A DNA stretch of 22,586 nt from Rhizopus sp. PT2906 (GCA_025529335.1 JAMYHX010000602.1:1-22586); one strand, 5' to 3'. Shown: positions 9,863 to 20,252, counted from the stretch's first letter. Notes: generated by a model from the letters alone, not told the origin. Numbers and translations: made by a program.

Positions 9863-11623
9863 TTAGGCACTTTGTAATTGAGCTTGTGATAGCTTAGCTT
9901 CCAAGCTACGTAAAGCTTCTTCCTTATTTAATAATTCAGCTCGCTTTTCTTGAATCTCTTTTTGTACTTTCAATTCGATGTCTCGAAGCTTTTCTTCGTC
10001 CTTTCTTAACTGTTCTTCCTTCAAGCGTACACTTTGGCTTGCCATATCTTCTGCATTCAGAGATATATCACTTTTATATATACAACCATTAGTCTCTCAG
10101 CTTTTTTATATTTATTAAACTTACTCATCCCCTTGAACAGTGCGACTAAGCTTCTCGGTACGATAGTTTTCATACAAGAAATCATGAGTTATTTCTTTAA
10201 GGTCTTGAAGATGAGAACTGATCAAAGGTGTAATTGATTGATTAGTATAATTGATGTGATGATAGTACCACTTTTACCTCAAAAGCGCAGACTTTAAACG
10301 TGCAAAATCTGAGTGTTGTGGGTTGTCAACTAAAGTAGGAGACTTGGTATTTTGTTCAAAAAACAAAAGAAATATATATCTTTACCTTCAACTGCACCCC
10401 AAGGATACTGCCTTCCGCGAACAGGACGACCATTCACTATGATTTCTTCATCACTACCAATGATAGCAAAGGGCAAAAGGTTCTACATGCAAGATATTAG
10501 ACATTACAAATAACTTCATTCCTTATTGTCTTCTATTACTCTCAGTTCACTATTTTCCTCAATAGTATCTTCATCATCCTCCTCAATGTCATAAGGGAAG
10601 TTATAGATGGGAATGTTATAATGTTCAATATCTTCCATAATCTAAAGGGTTGAGTTAGCATAGAACAAGACATGTTCAAAACTTACCCTTCTCTTGAAAT
10701 CCTTTAATTCCTGTGGTGTAAGTGAGTCTGCACGGCCAATGACAGGAATAACATTAACTCGAGGACTCAGACGACGCATAAGTTCAATATCAATTTCACG
10801 CAGACTAGCATAAAATATGAATGTTTATCCTATTTCAATTAGATAAAAACTTACGCATGTCCTGATGGTGAAATAAAATACAAGAGAGCATGAACACGAT
10901 TATCACGGAATCTAGGATTACGTTTAATTCTAGATTCTTCAGCCAAAATATCATCATATTGTCTTTCCAGATAGCCAACAATTTCCTTAAAGCTATTTTT
11001 TGTTTCGCTTAGTTTACTATACATATTCTTGTATCATTTACCATTTTTCGTTATCGATATTATCACCAAAGCCAGGTGTATCAACAATTGTTAAGGAGAT
11101 TCTAATTTTAACATTTAGAATATTAGTTCCCTTATTCCCTAGGCAAACATCTCCTTTTTTGCCCTTCTTTTTTCTCATTCTTTTATGTCATGGGCAGGCT
11201 TTTTATATATAACAATCATTACCTTACTCCGTCTTCGTCAAGCTCTGGTTTAGTAAAGTATATATGTTAGCACCTGCAGAAAATCAATAGATAGCATTCA
11301 TTTACCAATTGAAACAGGCTTGATATTAATACCAGGTTCATGATGAGCATCTTCAGGGTTATCACAGATCTTTTTGGTTAAAACGTTGGAATCACAAAGG
11401 GTATTAACAAAGGTTGTACGCCCAGTGCCAGATGCACCTAAAGTACACAAACAGTTAATATGTGATATATAAACATCAAGGGAAGAATACTTGCCTACAA
11501 CCATCAGAGTGAATTGAAATCCTTTCTTTACGTTTTTTCTGCGACCACCAAGTCTCTAAAAAGAGAGGAAAGTTGATTAGATACATATTACACTTTTTAG
11601 AAAAGAATGAATACATGTGCCAT
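9863..11623 (-). CDS. CDC11: Septin, Cdc11/AspA class
   Basis: Filament-forming GTP-binding protein of septa, hyphal branches and germ tube necks. Exons: 11623-11615, 11555-11495, 11437-11306, 11244-11223, 11101-11042, 10992-10855, 10804-10687, 10641-10540, 10482-10386, 10329-10278, 10217-10125 and 10070-9863, giving 363 aa. A basic stretch (RRKNVKKG) before the G domain is the usual lipid-binding region. The P-loop is GASGTGRT (24-31), with Arg30 where Lys is canonical, a feature I associate with the Cdc11 class. Then DTPGFGD (82-88), GRAD (164-167) and the septin unique element around GRQYPWG. A coiled coil (about 298-360) closes the protein. Intron 2 uses a GC donor (AG/GCAAGT). Two exons are very short (9 and 22 nt). 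The 9-nt first exon, with only MAH, is the least certain part. Confidence 0.9.
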
Positions 11624-11965
11624 ATTTATGAAAAATTATCAAAAAAGAGAGCAAAAGGTATTTTTATGCAAATTCAGGAATCTTAAATAAGCTTTGCCAT
11701 TTTAGATAAAAGGGGGTAGAAAGAAAATTAGGGATATGAAAAGGAGCAAACGTGTTGTTTTTTTATAAGGGAAGAAAAAAAAGGAAATATAAAAAAAGAA
11801 TAAAGTGAATGATTCCAATCCTTTACTACTTTGCTATCATATTTAGAAAAGAAGGAAATATCCAAAGAAAGAGAAGAAAAAAGAAAAAAAGATAATGCTA
11901 TGTACATACAAACATTTTTACAAAAAAAAGGGGGGTTGTTTATTGTATATGTATCTGAAGAGTCA
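11624..11965 (-). promoter_or_regulatory. Upstream region of the septin gene, with a possible uORF
   Basis: This 342-bp gap lies between the PPR stop and the septin start. It is very A/T-rich, with alternating purine-rich and pyrimidine-rich blocks. A five-codon ORF (ATG GCA AAG CTT ATT TAA, 11700-11683) sits about 60 nt ahead of the septin ATG and could act as an upstream ORF if the transcript starts above it. No TATA element stands out from the general AT background. Confidence 0.4.
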
Positions 11966-13054
11966 TTATTCAATTCTCTGGTATTTCTCCCAAATATTTA
12001 CACTGGCTTCATTGGCTACTCCTTTGGCTTTCCCTTCCTGCAGTAATGTGATCGCCTTTTGAGAATCTCCATCCATCAGTAAGAGCTCTAAATATTTGTT
12101 AAAGTCATCAGGTTGAACTTGATTATTTTTTCTATTGCTTATTATATCCCAAACATGATTTGCTCTCGCAGTGAATCCCACACGGACGCACGCTCTTAAA
12201 GCAATCGAAGCCGTTACTTCATTAAATCCACCGACAGCCTCTGCTACATCCCAGACATCTAGTAGTGCATGGATATCCCCTACTGCATAGTAAGCTTCCA
12301 TTAAGTGGTTTATGATATTCGCATCAGGGTCCAGATGAGGATCCATACGAATGAGCTTGTGTACTTTTCTAAGTACATAATCATCTCTTTGCTCCTTACA
12401 TGCTTTTAGCATACAAAGATACATTTTGGATGTCGCTGGTATCTCAAGATGCCGCATATCGTTAAATAATGTTAAAGCTGTTAACAAAGAAGTGCTGGAA
12501 TCCCCTTCAACATTTGTTAATATAAGCGAATCGCCATCACCCACAGTGTATTCGTATATAGGCTCTTCTTGATTAGCACTGATCTTCTTTTCCACAACGG
12601 CTTTGGTTAATGATTCTATCATAGCTTCATACACGCTAGAATCTAGTCGTAAGTCCTTTGACGAGCTGCTCGGTGATCGATCTTCATAATTTCGTAGTTC
12701 ATAATAGATTTCCATGGCATCACTGTATTTTCCATCGTTTAAGTAAGCCATCATCAGATAACTGTATGTATCAATGTTGGCCTTGATTACATGATTTCTG
12801 AATATTTTATCATAAACCGTCTGAGCCTGCATTGATCGGCCTTCGAGAGCAAGCTCTTTTAGTAACGCATTATATGAAGTTGGTGTTTTTTCCTCGATTG
12901 TGTCTAGCACAGGTATAATAGATGATGCATCAGTCAATTTAGGGATACTTGCGAGGTAGCGAAGCCCTGAATACGCAGGTCGAGAAGCATATGGTGCTGG
13001 TAAGTAATGCCTCAAGGCTCCAAGTGATTGTCGAAATATTGGAAATCTAAGCAT
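11966..13054 (-). CDS. Mitochondrial pentatricopeptide-repeat (PPR) protein
   Basis: Single exon, 362 aa. The first 35 residues are rich in Arg, Leu, Ser and Ala and free of acidic residues (MLRFPIFRQSLGALRHYL at the start), a typical mitochondrial presequence. Helical repeats of PPR type follow: TSYNALLKELALEGRSMQAQ (about 58-77), DTYSYLMMAYLNDGKYSDAM (about 96-115), and weaker units around residues 205-350 such as NIINHLMEAYYAVGDIHAL. PPR proteins bind organellar RNA and act in processing, stability or translation. Repeats are degenerate, so neither RNA target nor a specific yeast orthologue can be named. A Ser-rich insertion and an acidic stretch (about residues 127-190) interrupt the repeats. 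Divergent from the CAP-Gly gene. Confidence 0.8.
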   Translation of the reverse strand: MLRFPIFRQSLGALRHYLPAPYASRPAYSGLRYLASIPKLTDASSIIPVLDTIEEKTPTSYNALLKELALEGRSMQAQTVYDKIFRNHVIKANIDTYSYLMMAYLNDGKYSDAMEIYYELRNYEDRSPSSSSKDLRLDSSVYEAMIESLTKAVVEKKISANQEEPIYEYTVGDGDSLILTNVEGDSSTSLLTALTLFNDMRHLEIPATSKMYLCMLKACKEQRDDYVLRKVHKLIRMDPHLDPDANIINHLMEAYYAVGDIHALLDVWDVAEAVGGFNEVTASIALRACVRVGFTARANHVWDIISNRKNNQVQPDDFNKYLELLLMDGDSQKAITLLQEGKAKGVANEASVNIWEKYQRIE

Positions 13055-13287
13055 TCTGCATTTCTTCCATTAATTTGCAGACAAAAGTGACAAATATAAT
13101 ATCGGGGCTGTTGCTGTTTGCTGTGCAAATTGAATTGCTTACGTCACACGCTATGCATATCAGCGTAGACATAAGATTGCCTTTATCATTCTCTTTTTCT
13201 TTTTTTTTCCTCCCATATGATGTTATGTATTTTTATACTAGTGTGTCCAAGCATCAATCATAACTAGGTGGATAACCAATCCATTAG

Positions 13288-13339
<52 letters not shown>

Positions 13340-13925
13340 GAAGAAAACAGCCAAGACAGCACTTGTTAGTCGCCATTATTTTATCCAATCAGATAACTAA
13401 AATTATTTCTAAATTCGCCACCAGACCCCACCTAAACATCATACCCTTTTTTTTAAAAAATATCTTTCTTGGCGTATAGTGTATACATATATGAGGGGCC
13501 ATTCATACTAGAAAGAGATGAATAAACTCAGAAAGTAAGTAAAGAAAGAGTTCATTAACCAAATGTGTGCGTGGTGTCCAAAAGGGCAAACTGTTACACT
13601 TTAGAATATCCTTTTATATAAAATAAAGAATTTAAACAATCCAAACAGATGGAAAAAAAAGGAAAGAAAAGGGATAATCCCGATATTGAACTTTATTTTT
13701 TTCTGAGAGGGAATTGAGGTAATTTTCTTTGTTACAGAAATAAAAGGAAAGAAAGAGAGAAAGAAAAAGAATGAGGCAGAAAAGAAAGAACCTGCATGAA
13801 AGTTCAATGCACACACGTATAAAATTCGAAGCACGATGAGTTAAAGATTTAAATCAGATTTATTTTTAACTTTTTTTTTTTCTTTACTTTTTTTTTTCTC
13901 TTTTTTTATATATATAAATAGAGTC
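13055..13925. promoter_or_regulatory. 871-bp divergent intergenic region
   Basis: This gap separates the PPR gene (minus) and the CAP-Gly gene (plus). No convincing ORF is present; the open frames within it are low-complexity Phe/Ser/Lys translations of homopurine and homopyrimidine stretches. It contains a 50-nt A tract (13288-13337), purine-rich stretches around 13650-13795, long T-rich tracts from 13866 to 13907, and TATATATATAAATAG at about 13907-13921, only a few bases from the plus-strand ATG. The poly(dA:dT) tracts would be expected to exclude nucleosomes. Confidence 0.5.
13288..13337. repeat. 50-nt uninterrupted A homopolymer
   Basis: Fifty consecutive A residues lie between TCCATTAG and GTGAAGAAAAC. 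No target-site duplication is apparent at its edges, and the preceding sequence does not look like a LINE or SINE body. A promoter poly(dA:dT) element or a slippage-expanded run is the simplest reading. Its exact length is likely to vary between isolates and assemblies. Confidence 0.85.
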
Positions 13926-15244
13926 ATGTCAACAAGGACATGGACTGATCTCAGTAAATTACCTTCTCATTCACAAGTTGACACTCTGACAACAACAACA
14001 ACAACACCAACAATGAACAAAATAGCAGTGGGAGACAAAGTTCAAATCAACTCACTCTTGGGTACAGTAAGATATATTGGAGCAACAGACTTTAAGGCCG
14101 GTACCTGGGCTGGGATTGAATTGGACACTGTTGGATTAGGAAAAAATGATGGATCTGTTGATGGGTAACACGTTTTTATAAAAAATAGTGAGCAACACTT
14201 TTAACCTTCTTTAGCAAGCGCTACTTTCTTTGTCCTCCCAAAACAGGATTATTTGTACAAGTTGGAAAATTAACAAAAGTTAACAATCATCAAAAACAAC
14301 ACAGACCTTCAACACCTCATGTATCAGCCAAAGTTGCATATAAGAAACATAATATACCACTTCCACCACCTAAACGAATGATGTCTATCGAGAACAACCA
14401 AGAAATGATGCAACTTCAACAAAGGATCGACTCACTGGAAGCAGAGAATCAATACCTGAGGCTTCATCAGGAAAGTCGAGTGCCATCTCTTCAAAAGAAA
14501 ATGATAGAACTAGAGACACTGCTCACAGGGAAAGACCAAGAGATTCAGGAAAAGGATGGAAAGATTCATAAACTAGAACAAATAGTTACCGAGGTTAAAA
14601 GGGCCGGGATTGACAGTTTAGAAATGCTAGAATCAGTTGTACAAAATTACCAAAACCAAGTTGCAGCACTAGAAGAGGCACTTTCACTAGAAAAGAACAA
14701 AACAAGGCAACTTTTGCAGGATCAGGAAGAGCTTCGAAAGGCTGGCCTTGAAGCGATTGAATCAAATGAATCAACACTCAAGGAGTTTGAAAAGGCAAAA
14801 CAGCTCTGGCAGTTAGAAAAGATCAAACTACAAGATGAATTTAAACAAAGAGAGGCACAGCTGATGCAGTCTCATCATCATGAGATAAAAACTCTTTTAC
14901 AAGACATTAGCATTTTAGAAGTCGTGTTACAAAGTAAAATGGACAAAGAACACGAATTGAATGCGTCATTGAGGAGGGAAAAACAATTCAACAATAAACT
15001 GACAGCTGAAATAAAAAACTTAAAATTCCAGATAAAGATTAACGGCATAATACCCTTTCAGTCACCTGCTGATTATCGCTGTAGTCATCGGTGGTCGTTT
15101 CGCGACAGGTTGGATACACCCATTGAAGAGGAAGATGAAAGTGATTTACCACTAGACTGTGCTCTATGTGGTAAGAACGGACATGATATTATTCATTGCA
15201 GCATCTTATCAGAGAATCAACAAACTAACATGCACATACATTAA
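13926..15244 (+). CDS. CAP-Gly microtubule plus-end protein (CLIP-170/Bik1/Tip1 type)
   Basis: Microtubule plus-end tracking protein. Exons 13926-14164 and 14215-15244 give 422 aa. One CAP-Gly domain covers about residues 36-100, with the tubulin and EB tail-binding loop GKNDGSVDGKRYF (72-84) intact and interrupted by the only intron. A short basic linker with PLPPPKR follows, then a long coiled coil (about 137-340) for dimerisation. The C-terminus has a single CCHC zinc knuckle, C395-x2-C398-x4-H403-x4-C408, the hallmark of CLIP-170 and Bik1, which in that family binds p150/dynactin or folds back on the CAP-Gly domain. Human CLIP-170 has two CAP-Gly domains; one is normal for fungi. The N-terminus carries a Thr run encoded by ACA repeats; Met30 (14013) is an alternative start directly before the domain. 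An AATAAA lies at 15299-15304. Confidence 0.9.
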
Positions 15245-15889
15245 TCATTTTGTATATATTCTATTTGTAATTTTAATATAATTAAATGTGTAATACATAA
15301 TAAAATGAAAAGCTTGCTTCTCGTGTTACCCACACTGCCTAGTGTAACCATGGAAACTCTAATTTGAAGGGGGTGGTCTAGTTTGCACTCTTAAAAATAG
15401 TTGCTAAGAATAGTTTAATGCTGTAGAAATACAAGTCATTCCTCTCTTTCTTCCTTTTATTAAATACAAATATAGTAATTATGGGGAATGGCTTTTTTAA
15501 AAGCGATTGACGTGTCTGATGAGATGGTAATCCTTAGTAGAGCATACATTCCATTGTATTAAGTCTAATAGCAGTCATGGATTCTCTCCCTATATAATTT
15601 GTTCAAATCCTACTTGGTGGCACTCAGTTCTTCTTAATAACTAAATATTCAACCACAGAAAAAAGGTTCTTAAAGATCAGCATGAACATGTTGCAATCTG
15701 TGATCTCTTGATAAACGTGACAGAAAGTTCTCTTTGCTCGAGTAACTTGTAGTCGTCTTTTTTTATTTTCTTCTTAAAGTAGTTTTAATGGTGCTGTTTC
15801 CTAAATGAAGCCAAGGTAGTTTTTTTTAGTCTAATGACTCTGCTTTTCATCCTAGGTACATGGAACTGTGTTAAGAAAATGATATTGGA

Positions 15890-15912
15890 GGAGACAAGAC
15901 CCTATTGTCTCC
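15890..15912. repeat. 8-bp inverted repeat (hairpin)
   Basis: GGAGACAA and TTGTCTCC form perfect arms around a 7-nt loop in a region without genes. No coding sequence lies next to it to terminate, so a role is not evident. Confidence 0.5.
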
Positions 15913-15987
15913 CTAGAAAGTCGAGCGAAAGATGTAGTATTTTGGTAATACAGGCGATCTCTTGGGCGGAGCTCTTCCTGGACTTTT

Positions 15988-16023
15988 GATTATATCGCTG
16001 ATTATACCTTCGATTATACCTTC
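15988..16023. repeat. 12-bp tandem repeat, three units
   Basis: GATTATATCGCT is followed by two identical copies of GATTATACCTTC. In one plus-strand frame each unit would encode four residues (Ile-Ile-x-x), but that frame has no ATG at its head and no family resemblance, so the repeat is best treated as a minisatellite. Confidence 0.6.
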
Positions 16024-18609
16024 CTGGGCTTATGTTATGGCGACATCGACGATATTAAAGCATACAGTTTATTTTATGAACCGAATCTTTATGCCAAGAA
16101 ATACCATTACATCCATTTCCCTTTTTATTCGTTTCATTTACTTATTTTAGCTTTAATTTCACTATTGTGTCAATCTAATTGTTTTCTTAAAAAGATCATT
16201 TTAGCTTATAATAAACAATCTCGAAAAACTTGTTTTAATTCTTCTTAATCTGTCAATTTTTATCAATAACTTATGTCTTACATTATCTGTTAAATTCTAG
16301 AGCCTTCATGCCGGGATAAAGAATAGCAATTATTCGAGTACAGACGGATAAATATACGCTCATTATTATTACATTTACATATATTTCTTCACCAATCATG
16401 TGAATAAAAATTTGCCCTCAGTATAAATCTGATGAAAAGTTACTATAAATATTTAACAGAAGATGTCAACATTGTAAATCCGACAGTTAATACCAATTGT
16501 AGGATACATTTACACATTGCGCGTATTACAAATTATGATGATTGGCATATCTAAATTAGGTTGAAGAGAATTTTTAGACTATACCGAATATGTCAACTGC
16601 CAACATGTCACAAAGTCTTATCACAGAAAAAATGACATATTTGGAAAACAATATATCCCCGCCGCGCGATCTGCGATTACTTTGTTTCTTTGCATAGAGA
16701 TGGAGGCCAGCCTCTACGAAAGAAAGGCACGTATTGTATCTTCCATTTTGAATTTTTTCAAAGGAAAAATACGCTGCCATTACAACAGTTGATCTACCAT
16801 CTCCCCTATTAGCTCATATTCTGCCACATTGGTAACACATGCACAAGAAGAAAGTCATTATTTGAATCCGTATAAATTCTTTTTTAGGACAGGCGGTTAG
16901 GCCTTGTCACACTAAATGAGCTCATTAAAAGTTTTTGTGGTAGCAGACATTCAGAGATTTCCAGAAAGCTTACACCTACTTGCTTTTTAAAATAATGTGT
17001 GGATATTTAGTGACATTATCATGTTTTTACCTTAGGTTGTTTTAAATATGGCTATTCTTGATAAGAGTACCCTTTACTGTATATTTGTAAAGGTTTTATA
17101 GTAACTACACAATTAAACATTCATGAATAGAAGATATGCGCTTTATCCAAGTTTATAGAAAAGTGTTTAATAGTGACCAAAAAAGCATACTCAGTTCTTT
17201 AAAAGCTATTTTAAATTACACATCATTTCATGCTCAATACTACTTACAATCATGTGGAAAGGTAGCAACTAAGGTCCAAGGAGTATATGCATACTTTGCT
17301 TTATAACTAACTTCAAAACATATTTTGTAAGTATTCTATACTCGGCATTTTTGACAAATGGCATACATAATTATTCTCTATTAACCCAAAAAACAAGATC
17401 GTATACGCTTGTCTTTCTTTCATTCTCTCCATAAACTATTTTATTTGATATACCAAAACATAAAAAATAATATGGGCATAAAAGCATTTTTATATTAGTT
17501 ATGTATATAAAGCTTAGAAATATATACTATATGACAACTAATTGGAATACGACCAATAAAAGCATTTCCAATACTTTATTTTTTTCGAATAAAGACTCAT
17601 ATGTCATAAACGAAGCTTTTATGTCTTTAAAGATAGTAGATTAAGTATATCAATAATATATTGCATCAACAATTCACTTGTTTGGGATATGTAGCTTTAT
17701 ATATCTAATGATGAATGACCCAAAGAAACAATATTAACGTCATAGCCTAAGAACATAAAGTAGAAAACACGTTTGCAGAATTTTAACCGAGTTTTTCAAA
17801 ATAAAATGCGAGTTTATGATGATGAATTATAAATAATGACTATGCAGAATACACCAATTGTTGAAAAAAAGGACAATTCAAAGTATAATGAGAAAAAAAA
17901 ATACTCTTTCACAGCAGCGAAAAATCAAACAAAACTCTACAAAAAGGCCAATATTCATTAACAAAATTACAGACTCTAAGCTTTATGTTATAATAAAGAC
18001 GTTAGGCTAAAGATGAGATAGCTTCTAAAGAAGATTTATATTGACATAGTTTTACAATGCAATGTATGAAGAGTTATTGGCGTGATTGGAAATAATGTTG
18101 GCATAACATTACTCATCGGTACACTCTAATCTTATTTCAGGAGAAGAGTTCTTTTGTACATTTTTTCAAAATAAAAGCTTGAAGTCATATAGATACCTTG
18201 CTTTATCGTAAATTCATCCATATCTCTCTGTATATTGGTTAAACAAAAAGCAGTATGCATTTAAAAGTAAAAAAATTTCATATTTTCGTGCTAATATTGA
18301 CTTTTAAAGAGTATTGAAAGAGCCTATCGTAATTTGCATTAAGAAGAGTAGCATCACATAGTAACGTGTACTACAATGGTGGTACATAAAAATGTAAATA
18401 AAAATTTTATTTTTGACATCCAAGTTATTTTGTTTTGTTCATCGTTCATTTACAAATCAGCACATTCAGTAATTCTTCACACACTCTCTTTCACTATAAA
18501 CAAATCAGAGATCCCCTTTCTGTTTTGTAGCGAAATCAGACAATTTAGTATTACAATTACCAAAAGCGAAAGTACTTGTACATAATCACAACCAAGTTCA
18601 AAAGCACAT

Positions 18610-20252
18610 ATGGAAGACAGCCAATACACTGTAAATTATGAATACGGAGAAACGAACCATCTTGATTGCAAAGTTTTTGTTATGGATATCACCTACAACA
18701 CACACAACGTAAAGATGCCTCTCATATGTGTAACTGGTGTAAGTAACCTGGGCGGAATGCAGCTCAAGAGCTTCCCTGTTGACTTTAGATGGATAAGTAA
18801 TGAAACTCAGAGCATGTATGAGTGGTTTTTAGATGCTATGACAGTAACTTATGGCGAAGATATCAACGCAGTATTTGTCACGGACAAGTGTCAAGCGTTA
18901 ATGGATGCCTTGGACAAGAAATTTCCTGCAAGTAAGAAGCTACTTTGCATCTAACATATGCTCAACAATGTCAGCGACTACTGTGCTGGTAAATTCAAAA
19001 CCGTAACAGTAAAAGATGAATACGTCAACTCTGTTTACAAGGCGATGTACAGCACTACAGAAGCAGGGTACAACGACGGACTCATGACCTTCCAAGCAGC
19101 TACTGATAATATAAACAACTATGTCGATGTCACAAGGGCTTAGCTGTTTATGAATACTTCGAAAATGAATGGATTTCATGCAAGGAAAAAGGACAGGGTA
19201 TATTACGTGCAAGATTAACCATTTAGGATGTACAAGCACGCAAAGAGCTGAAAGCTCTCATCATGCCTTGAAGAAGGGCGTAAGTGCCGTTTTACCTTTG
19301 AAAGGCGCCTTTAGGAACGTTAATGAATTCATCAACAATTTCGAAAGAAAATATCATCAGCTGGAAATTGAAGAAGCAACTAGAGTCGATATTTTGCTAT
19401 ATGAAGATTCTCAATTACAAAAGCTATTCAAAAAAGTAAGCCACAGAGCACTTAGCAAAGCCAAATTCCTCGCTTTATATGCTCTGTATGGTAAGCGAGT
19501 CAAAGCCCGAAAAACATCAAAAAAAAAGCAAAAATAAAAAAGAAAGAAACAAAAAAGAGAAATTGACGATACTGATGAAGATAGTGTTGTCTCGTTGTTG
19601 ATCAAGAAAGATGCTGTTTTGTACATATTCGATTCCGAAGGCGATGGCTCGTGTGGCTACAGAGCAGTTGTTGGAATGATGGAGAAGAGTGAAAATATGT
19701 TTTCTAGAGTAAAAGAAAAGATGCTTCATGCATTCGAAAAATACAAAAATATATACCACAAAAACTTCTGGTCTCAAGACTTGGACCGTTTAAAGAAGAA
19801 TATCAAAAACAGTATTAACTGGACTACAGCTACACGCTGTTCGAAATACTCTGGTGACAGGTTTTTCTATACTCCTGAATGTGCGTAAGTAGTAGCAGAT
19901 GCTTACTATGTCCCCTGTTTGTATCTACAGCAATAACAGCAACGTGAAAGCAGTAACATATCTGCCTATTGATTATACGACAGACAAGACGAAGCAGCGC
20001 AGTCTGAAGTCATTGGTGCTGCAGAATGAAAGTAATATCCATTGGATTTCAGTCAAAGTGGGTAGAAAAATCCAGAAGCAGTGGCCACATGTGTTTTATT
20101 GTTTATTTGCTCTCCCTCCTTGTCTAGAAGAATTTAATGCTTACTGGAACAAGGATAAGATGTTTCCCGATCCTGTTGAAAGAAACAATCGTTCGCTTTC
20201 TGGCCTTTCTGATGATATCTTGCTAATTGAATCTGATGAAGATGATGAATAG
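18610..20252 (+). pseudogene. Relic MULE transposase joined to an OTU-like cysteine protease
   Basis: The first part matches the MULE (Mutator-like) transposase core: MDITYNTHNVKMPL with Asp codon 18685-18687, NETQSMYEWFLDAM, FVTDKCQALMDAL with Asp codon 18883-18885, and QRAESSHHALK with Glu codon 19250-19252 as the likely DDE acid. After a Lys-rich linker comes an OTU protease fold: DGSCGYRAV with the nucleophile Cys codon at 19652-19654, and HWISV with His codon 20040-20042. The frame is broken. Stops occur at 18955 (where the family has Trp), 19535 and 19886. Frame changes occur near 19135-19143 (frame 1 to 3), at the A5 run 19186-19190 (to frame 2) and at the CCCC near 19912 (to frame 3). 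No zinc-finger N-terminal region is recognised, so the 5' end is probably missing. It cannot encode an intact protein as it stands. The tail is acidic (ESDEDDE); AATAAA follows at 20297-20302. Confidence 0.8.

Larger units (their letters stand above)
15245..18609. other. 3.4-kb AT-rich region without a convincing gene
   Basis: After the CAP-Gly 3' end (poly(A) signal at 15299-15304) no ORF of believable composition or family resemblance appears on either strand up to the transposase relic. Open frames are short, lack context and are AT-driven. Small structures seen: an 8-bp hairpin at 15890-15912 and a 12-bp tandem repeat at 15988-16023. The region may be worn non-coding sequence of the mobile element or old intergenic debris. 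I could not find terminal inverted repeats linking it to the far side of the relic. Confidence 0.5.

Noticed and set aside
11728..12046. Short ORFs on both strands between the septin and PPR genes
   Set aside because: Lys/Glu or Phe/Ser-rich readings of homopurine runs, overlapping the PPR 3' end.
13601..13834. Two minus-strand open frames rich in Phe, Leu and Ser
   Set aside because: Low-complexity translations of purine-rich promoter DNA.
15520..15625. tRNA-like or SINE-like segment (GTTCAAATC B-box look at 15601-15609, A-box look near 15528-15545)
   Set aside because: The T-arm and acceptor arms do not pair and no cloverleaf forms; AT-rich sequence yields such matches easily.
15962..16150. 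62-codon plus-strand open frame with repeated Ile-Ile-Pro-Ser
   Set aside because: No ATG at its start, composition driven by the 12-bp tandem repeat, no family resemblance or context.
16574..16780. 68-codon minus-strand open frame
   Set aside because: Isolated, no promoter or splice context and no recognisable motif.
18376..18585. 69-codon ORF in the same frame as the transposase relic, as its N-terminus
   Set aside because: Ends in a stop before the MULE core and lacks zinc-finger or other transposase N-terminal features; Phe/Ile/Ser-rich translation of AT-rich DNA.
18955..19916. Introns as an explanation for the stops and frame changes in the MULE-OTU unit
   Set aside because: No donor-acceptor pairs of believable length flank the breaks; the only GT...AG near 19885 would give a 14-nt intron.
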